Below, in pieces: positions 60,345 through 64,000 of a stretch of DNA of 64,000 nucleotides (position 1 is the stretch's first letter; each line of letters opens with the position of its first letter). A program made the position numbers and the translations under genes. The notes under the pieces are model-generated. The model did no database searches. It saw only the letters and a program-made list of their open reading frames with translations, and was not told the origin of the DNA. This stretch comes from Pseudomonas marginalis (GTDB lineage: Bacteria > Pseudomonadota > Gammaproteobacteria > Pseudomonadales > Pseudomonadaceae). Location: positions 1 through 64,000 of the forward strand of contig NZ_LKEG01000038.1 of NCBI RefSeq assembly GCF_001645105.1. Direction: 5' to 3'.

Positions 60345-62033
60345 TCAGGCAATATCGCGCAACTCACGCCGCAAAATCTTGCCAACCGGCGTCATCGGCA
60401 ACGACTCACGCAACACAATATGCTTGGGCACCTTGTACCCCGTGAAGTTGGTCTTGCAGTACGCCTTCAATTCCTCAAGGCTCACCCCTTGCGCACGCGC
60501 CACCACAAACAGCTTCACCGCCTCGCCGGTGCGATCATCCGGTACGCCGATCACCGCACAGTTGGCCACCGCCGGGTGGGCCATCACCACGTCCTCGATC
60601 TCGTTGGGGTACACGTTGAAGCCCGAGACGATGATCAGGTCCTTCTTGCGGTCGACAATGCGCACAAAGCCATCGTCATCGATCACTGCAATGTCGCCGG
60701 TCTTCAGCCAACCTTCGGCGTCCAGCGCTTCGGCGGTGGCAGCCGGTTGCTGCCAGTAGCCCTTCATCACCTGCGGGCCCTTGATGCACAGCTCGCCGCG
60801 TTCACCCAACGGCAGTTCGAGGCCCTGGTCATCAATCACCTTCATTGCCGTGGCGGGCACGGGAATGCCCACGGTGCCCAGGCGTGATTTGTTGCCGTAG
60901 GGGTTGGTGCTGGCCACAGGGGACGTTTCGGTGAGGCCGTAGCCCTCGCCTATCGCACAGCCGGTGATCTGCTCCCAGCGCTCGGCCGTGGCCTTGATCA
61001 GCGCGGTGCCGCCGGAGTTGGTGAGCTTGAGGTGGGAAAAATCCAGGCTTTTGAAATCCGGGTGGTCCATCAAGGCCACAAACAACGTGTTGAGCCCCAG
61101 CAGCCCGGTAAAGCGCCACTTTTTAAGCTCCTTGATAAAGCCGCCGATGTCGCGCGGGTTGGTGATCAGCACGTTGTGATTGCCGGACACCATCATGCAC
61201 ATGCAATTCGCGGTGAAAGCATAGATGTGGTACAGCGGCAGCGGCGCGATCATCACCTCCTGCCCTTCCTTGATCAGTGGATGGCCGTCCTCGCCGGTCT
61301 GGGACATGCAGGCGCGCACCTGTTGCATGTTTGCCACCAGGTTGCCGTGGGTGAGCATTGCGCCCTTGGCCAGGCCAGTGGTGCCGCCGGTGTATTGCAG
61401 CACGGCGATGTCATCCAGGGTCACCGGGTGGCGGGTCACGCCCAGGCCCGCGCCCATGCGCAGGGCGCGCTTGAACGACACCGCGCGCGGCAGGCTGTAG
61501 GCCGGGACCATCTTCTTGACCTTGTCGACCAGGGTGTTCACCAGCCAACCCTTGGCGGCGGGCATGAAGTCGCCCATCTTGGCTTCGATCAGGTAGTCGA
61601 TCTCGGTGTCGCTGCACACCTCTTGCACCCGCGAACCGAAGAGGTTGAGGTAGACCAACGCACGCACACCGGCATCCTTAAACTGGTGACGCATCTCGCG
61701 CGGGGTGTACAGCGGATTGGTGTTGACCACGATCAGCCCGGCGCGCAAGGCACCGAACACGGCAACCGGGTAATGCAGCACGTTGGGCATCTGCACCGCG
61801 ATGCGCTCGCCCGGCTTGAGGTCGGTGTGCTGCTGCAGGTAGCCGGCGAACGCCGCGCTCTGGCGTTCAAGCTCGGCGTAGGTCAGGGTGATGCCCATGT
61901 TGCTGAATGCCGGACGGTCGGCAAAGGCCTTGCAGGAGCGCTCGAAGACTTCGATCACCGACTTGTAGGCCGCGAGGTCGATGTCATTGGGTACGCCCGC
62001 CGCGCGTTTGTCATTCCAGAAATCAGGTTGCAT
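60345..62033 (-). CDS. fadD2: Long-chain fatty acid-CoA ligase
   Basis: A 562-residue acyl-CoA synthetase with the same motifs as fadD1: YTGGTTGLAKGAMLTH, GYGLTETSP and DAEGWLKTGDIAVIDDDGFV. It is next to the hydrolase gene, as fadD2 (PA3300) in P. aeruginosa, which prefers short- to medium-chain acids. It is divergent from the hydrolase gene, with an inverted repeat in the promoter region. Confidence 0.93.
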   Translation of the reverse strand: MQPDFWNDKRAAGVPNDIDLAAYKSVIEVFERSCKAFADRPAFSNMGITLTYAELERQSAAFAGYLQQHTDLKPGERIAVQMPNVLHYPVAVFGALRAGLIVVNTNPLYTPREMRHQFKDAGVRALVYLNLFGSRVQEVCSDTEIDYLIEAKMGDFMPAAKGWLVNTLVDKVKKMVPAYSLPRAVSFKRALRMGAGLGVTRHPVTLDDIAVLQYTGGTTGLAKGAMLTHGNLVANMQQVRACMSQTGEDGHPLIKEGQEVMIAPLPLYHIYAFTANCMCMMVSGNHNVLITNPRDIGGFIKELKKWRFTGLLGLNTLFVALMDHPDFKSLDFSHLKLTNSGGTALIKATAERWEQITGCAIGEGYGLTETSPVASTNPYGNKSRLGTVGIPVPATAMKVIDDQGLELPLGERGELCIKGPQVMKGYWQQPAATAEALDAEGWLKTGDIAVIDDDGFVRIVDRKKDLIIVSGFNVYPNEIEDVVMAHPAVANCAVIGVPDDRTGEAVKLFVVARAQGVSLEELKAYCKTNFTGYKVPKHIVLRESLPMTPVGKILRRELRDIA

Positions 62034-62074
62034 TATTCTTGTCCTCTTACCTGAGTGTGTCCGGCCGCTGCTGG

Positions 62075-62089
62075 TGTAGAACCTCTACA
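62075..62089. promoter_or_regulatory. Inverted repeat upstream of fadD2
   Basis: TGTAGA-ACC-TCTACA is a perfect palindrome with a 3-nt centre, 42 bp before the fadD2 start. It may be an operator; it does not match the PsrA consensus. Confidence 0.4.
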
Positions 62090-62242
62090 TCTATAAAAAG
62101 CGGAGCTCAGGGGACGTTAGCAGCTATGGCCAAACAGGCAAATACAGGAAAGAGCGTCATTAACTGCGTGAATCTTCCTACAAGGCCCTGCACTGATCAG
62201 ACGCTTCCCTTGGGATGAGCTATACACTGGAACGAATCTGAC

Positions 62243-62264
62243 CAGACCTTGAGCAGACCTTGAG
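62243..62264. repeat. 11-bp tandem duplication before the hydrolase gene
   Basis: CAGACCTTGAG is repeated twice with no gap, ending 13 bp before the hydrolase start and next to its ribosome-binding site (AAAAGGA). Confidence 0.7.
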
Positions 62265-62277
62265 AAAAGGAACCGCC

Positions 62278-63222
62278 ATGAACCACAGCACCTTCTGGCT
62301 GACCGCGAATGACCGCTGCCGCCTGTACGTCAATCAATGGATGCCCGACGGTCCGCCCAAGGCCCTGGTGATGCTCTCCCATGGGATGGCCGAGCACAGC
62401 GGGCGCTACGCACGCCTGGCCGAAGCCTTGTGCGGTGCCGGCTACGGCCTTTACGCGCTGGACCAGCGTGGCCACGGCCGTACCGCCGATGAAGGCACGT
62501 TGGGTCTGTACGCAGAGAAGGACGGCTGGAACAAGGTGGTGGGTGACCTGGCCAGCCTCAACCAGCATATCGGCCAGCAGCAGCCGGGGTTACCGATCAT
62601 TCTGCTCGGCCACAGCATGGGCAGTTACATCGCCCAGGCCTACTTGGTGCACCACAGCGCCAGCCTGAACGGGGCGATCCTCAGCGGTTCGAATTTCCAG
62701 CCGGTGGCGCTGTACCGCGCCGCGCGGGTGATCGCACGGGCCGAGCGCCTGCGCCAGGGCTTGCGTGGGCGCAGTGCGCTGATCGAGTTCCTATCGTTTG
62801 GATCGTTCAACAAGGCGTTCAAACCCAATCGCACTGCTTTCGACTGGCTCAGCCGCGACCCGGCGGAAGTCGACAGGTACATCAACGACCCGCTGTGTGG
62901 GTTCCGCTGCACCAACCAGCTGTGGATCGACCTGCTCGGCGGCTTGCAGCAAATCAGCAAAGCGTCCAATCTCGCGCAGATCGATCCCGGCCTGCCGATC
63001 CTGGTGATGGGCGGCGAATGTGATCCGGTGAGTGAGGGCAAGCGTCTCAAACACCTGGCCCACGCCCTGCGTGAAGCCGGCTGCCAGCACCTGCAATTGA
63101 CTATTTACCCGCAGGCGCGTCACGAAGTGTTCAATGAGACCAACCGCGATGACGTCACCGCGGATGTGCTGACGTGGCTCGACCAGGCCCTGACCTTGCA
63201 CAGGCCCGCCCACTGCGAATGA
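62278..63222 (+). CDS. Alpha/beta hydrolase, monoacylglycerol-lipase-like
   Basis: A 314-residue hydrolase. The nucleophile elbow GHSMG is at residues 111-115 (Ser113), the oxyanion region is SHGMAEHSGRY, and the catalytic Asp (GGECDPVS) and His (QARHEVF) follow near 245 and 280. Layout fits monoacylglycerol lipase or lysophospholipase. Its place beside fadD2 (as PA3301) suggests release of fatty acids that FadD then activates. AAAAGGA lies 6 nt before ATG 62278. Confidence 0.9.
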   Translation: MNHSTFWLTANDRCRLYVNQWMPDGPPKALVMLSHGMAEHSGRYARLAEALCGAGYGLYALDQRGHGRTADEGTLGLYAEKDGWNKVVGDLASLNQHIGQQQPGLPIILLGHSMGSYIAQAYLVHHSASLNGAILSGSNFQPVALYRAARVIARAERLRQGLRGRSALIEFLSFGSFNKAFKPNRTAFDWLSRDPAEVDRYINDPLCGFRCTNQLWIDLLGGLQQISKASNLAQIDPGLPILVMGGECDPVSEGKRLKHLAHALREAGCQHLQLTIYPQARHEVFNETNRDDVTADVLTWLDQALTLHRPAHCE

Positions 63223-63279
63223 ATTCTCATTTAAAATCAAACAGTTAAATTACCGATTAGCCACAGGATGCACCTTTAG

Positions 63280-63750
63280 ATGACCCAGGTAACCAACACC
63301 CCGTACGAAGCCCTCGAAGTCGGCCAGACCGCCAGCTACAGCAAATTGGTGGAAGAGCGCGATATCCAGCTGTTCGCCGCGATGTCCGGTGACCACAACC
63401 CGGTGCATTTGGATGCCGAATACGCCAAGGCGACCATGTTCAAGGAGCGTATCGCCCACGGCATGTTCAGCGGCGCCCTGATCAGTGCGGCGGTGGCCTG
63501 TGAGTTGCCTGGGCCGGGCACGATCTATATCGGCCAGCAGATGACCTTCCAGAAGCCGGTGAAGATCGGCGACACGCTGACGGTGCGCCTGGAAATCCTC
63601 GAAAAACTGCCAAAGTTCCGCGTGCGCATTGCCACCCGTGTATTCAACCAGCGCGATGAGTTGGTGGTGGACGGCGAGGCGGAAATTCTGGCGCCGCGTA
63701 AGCAGCAAGTCGTGACCCTGACCGAGTTGCCGCCGATCAGCATTGGCTAA
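63280..63750 (+). CDS. MaoC-family (R)-enoyl-CoA hydratase
   Basis: A 156-residue hot-dog-fold protein. The hydratase motif runs FAAMSGDHNPVHLDAEYAK, with Asp and His as the catalytic pair, and IAHGMFSGALIS follows. It hydrates enoyl-CoA to (R)-3-hydroxyacyl-CoA and can feed polyhydroxyalkanoate formation. It follows the hydrolase gene in the same direction, 57 bp on; counterpart of PA3302. Confidence 0.9.
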   Translation: MTQVTNTPYEALEVGQTASYSKLVEERDIQLFAAMSGDHNPVHLDAEYAKATMFKERIAHGMFSGALISAAVACELPGPGTIYIGQQMTFQKPVKIGDTLTVRLEILEKLPKFRVRIATRVFNQRDELVVDGEAEILAPRKQQVVTLTELPPISIG

Positions 63751-63767
63751 AACTTATGCAATACGAA

Positions 63768-63857
63768 TGTGGGAGGGGGCTTGCCCCCGATAGCGGTAGA
63801 TCAGTCACAAGATGCAGTGATTGACACTCCGCAATCGGGGGTAAGCCCCCTCCCACA
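63768..63857. repeat. REPIN (GAGGGGGCTTGC family)
   Basis: Arms TGTGGGAGGGGGCTTGCCCC and GGGGTAAGCCCCCTCCCACA (one base changed) flank a variable core between the MaoC gene and a convergent gene. Confidence 0.9.
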
Positions 63858-63884
63858 TTTCTTACAGCATTTACAGCACAGGGC

Positions 63885-64000
63885 TTACGACTGGGCGCGA
63901 GCCTGGTTACGCAGGGCTTTCACTTGGTCGTGATTGCGTTGTGCGCCGTGGAACTGACGCTCAACCAGGTCACGAATGCCCAGCAGGTTGTGCTTGTTGA
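63885..64000 (-). CDS. C-terminal part of an unrecognised protein
   Basis: The last 37 codons of a gene that starts beyond the right edge; TAA at 63885-63887. The tail (LLGIRDLVERQFHGAQRNHD, then QVKALRNQARAQS) is helical and basic, rich in Arg and Gln. Codon use is that of the host. The family cannot be told from this part. Confidence 0.75.
   Translation of the reverse strand, partial: NKHNLLGIRDLVERQFHGAQRNHDQVKALRNQARAQS

Noticed and set aside
62034..62277. PsrA-type operator in the fadD2 promoter
   Set aside because: No CAAAC-N3-GTTTG-like pair was found; only an unrelated TGTAGA/TCTACA palindrome is present.
28123..63857. Repeated palindromes as a CRISPR array
   Set aside because: Units are far apart, in inverted pairs and of REP type; there are no regular spacers and no cas genes.

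Overview
The window is chromosomal DNA of a Pseudomonas species, most likely of the P. fluorescens group. Supporting signs are the gene content (fadD1-fadD2 tandem next to an alpha/beta hydrolase and a MaoC gene, DUF2025, PxpABC, GntP-GntK-GntR, many LysR regulators), high third-position GC, and many REP/REPIN palindromes of several families (GAGGGGGCTTGC, GAGCTGGCTTGCC, GAGCGGGCTTGCC, GAGGGAGCTTGCTCCC). I saw no rRNA, tRNA, CRISPR array, intact prophage or intact IS.

Region 1-2235: the 3' end of nrdB with its terminator, then an AT-rich accessory patch with one unrecognised 345-codon gene (341 aa from the preferred start) and remnants, including the tail of an HNH endonuclease. Region 2236-3930: a HAD phosphatase and a VapBC toxin-antitoxin pair. 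Region 3931-10449: a LysR regulator divergent from a second-type argininosuccinate lyase, followed by a polar amino-acid ABC transporter (permease, ATPase, binding protein) and an MFS carrier; together this looks like an uptake-and-cleavage unit. Region 10450-16216: a Cys-containing unknown protein, a small HTH protein behind a LexA-type box, an amidase, an amidase-like relic, a metallo-hydrolase and its divergent TetR regulator with two matching operators.

Region 16300-30022 is rich in signalling and transport: a MASE2 diguanylate cyclase, a BdlA-like PAS-PAS chemoreceptor, a GAF histidine kinase, a membrane chemoreceptor, a ZntB-like channel behind a PHO-box-like site, a PepSY protein behind a PmrA-type box, GlpQ and a PiT phosphate carrier. 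Region 30023-41360: the 5-oxoprolinase genes pxpA-pxpB-pxpC with a divergent LysR, a LysR/SDR pair, a PACE efflux gene with its divergent LysR, an ECF42-type sigma factor operon (NTF2-like, DGPF, SRPBCC, sigma) and small enzymes. Region 41557-46143: AlaC aminotransferase and the gluconate genes gntP, gntK and gntR, each with an AGCGCTA operator upstream.

Region 46144-50880 holds a complete 182-bp IS4-type miniature element (18-bp terminal repeats, 11-bp target duplication) carrying a REPIN, an AT-rich orphan gene, and a GST / Udh-like dehydrogenase / MFS operon. Region 50894-63887: a second BdlA-like receptor, a LysR/GST pair, a 38-residue Lys-rich protein, an exported methyltransferase, a peptide deformylase paralogue cotranscribed with a YihY membrane protein, CsbD, the two FadD acyl-CoA synthetases, a lipase-like hydrolase and a MaoC hydratase. 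A partial unrecognised gene runs off the right edge.

No fully new multi-gene system is evident. The strongest leads are the IS4-type MITE with a nested REPIN, the AT-rich orphan gene beside nrdB, and several regulatory sites (LexA, PmrA, PHO, GntR, TetR) that assign stimuli to poorly known genes. All functional calls come from reading the sequence; no database search was run.
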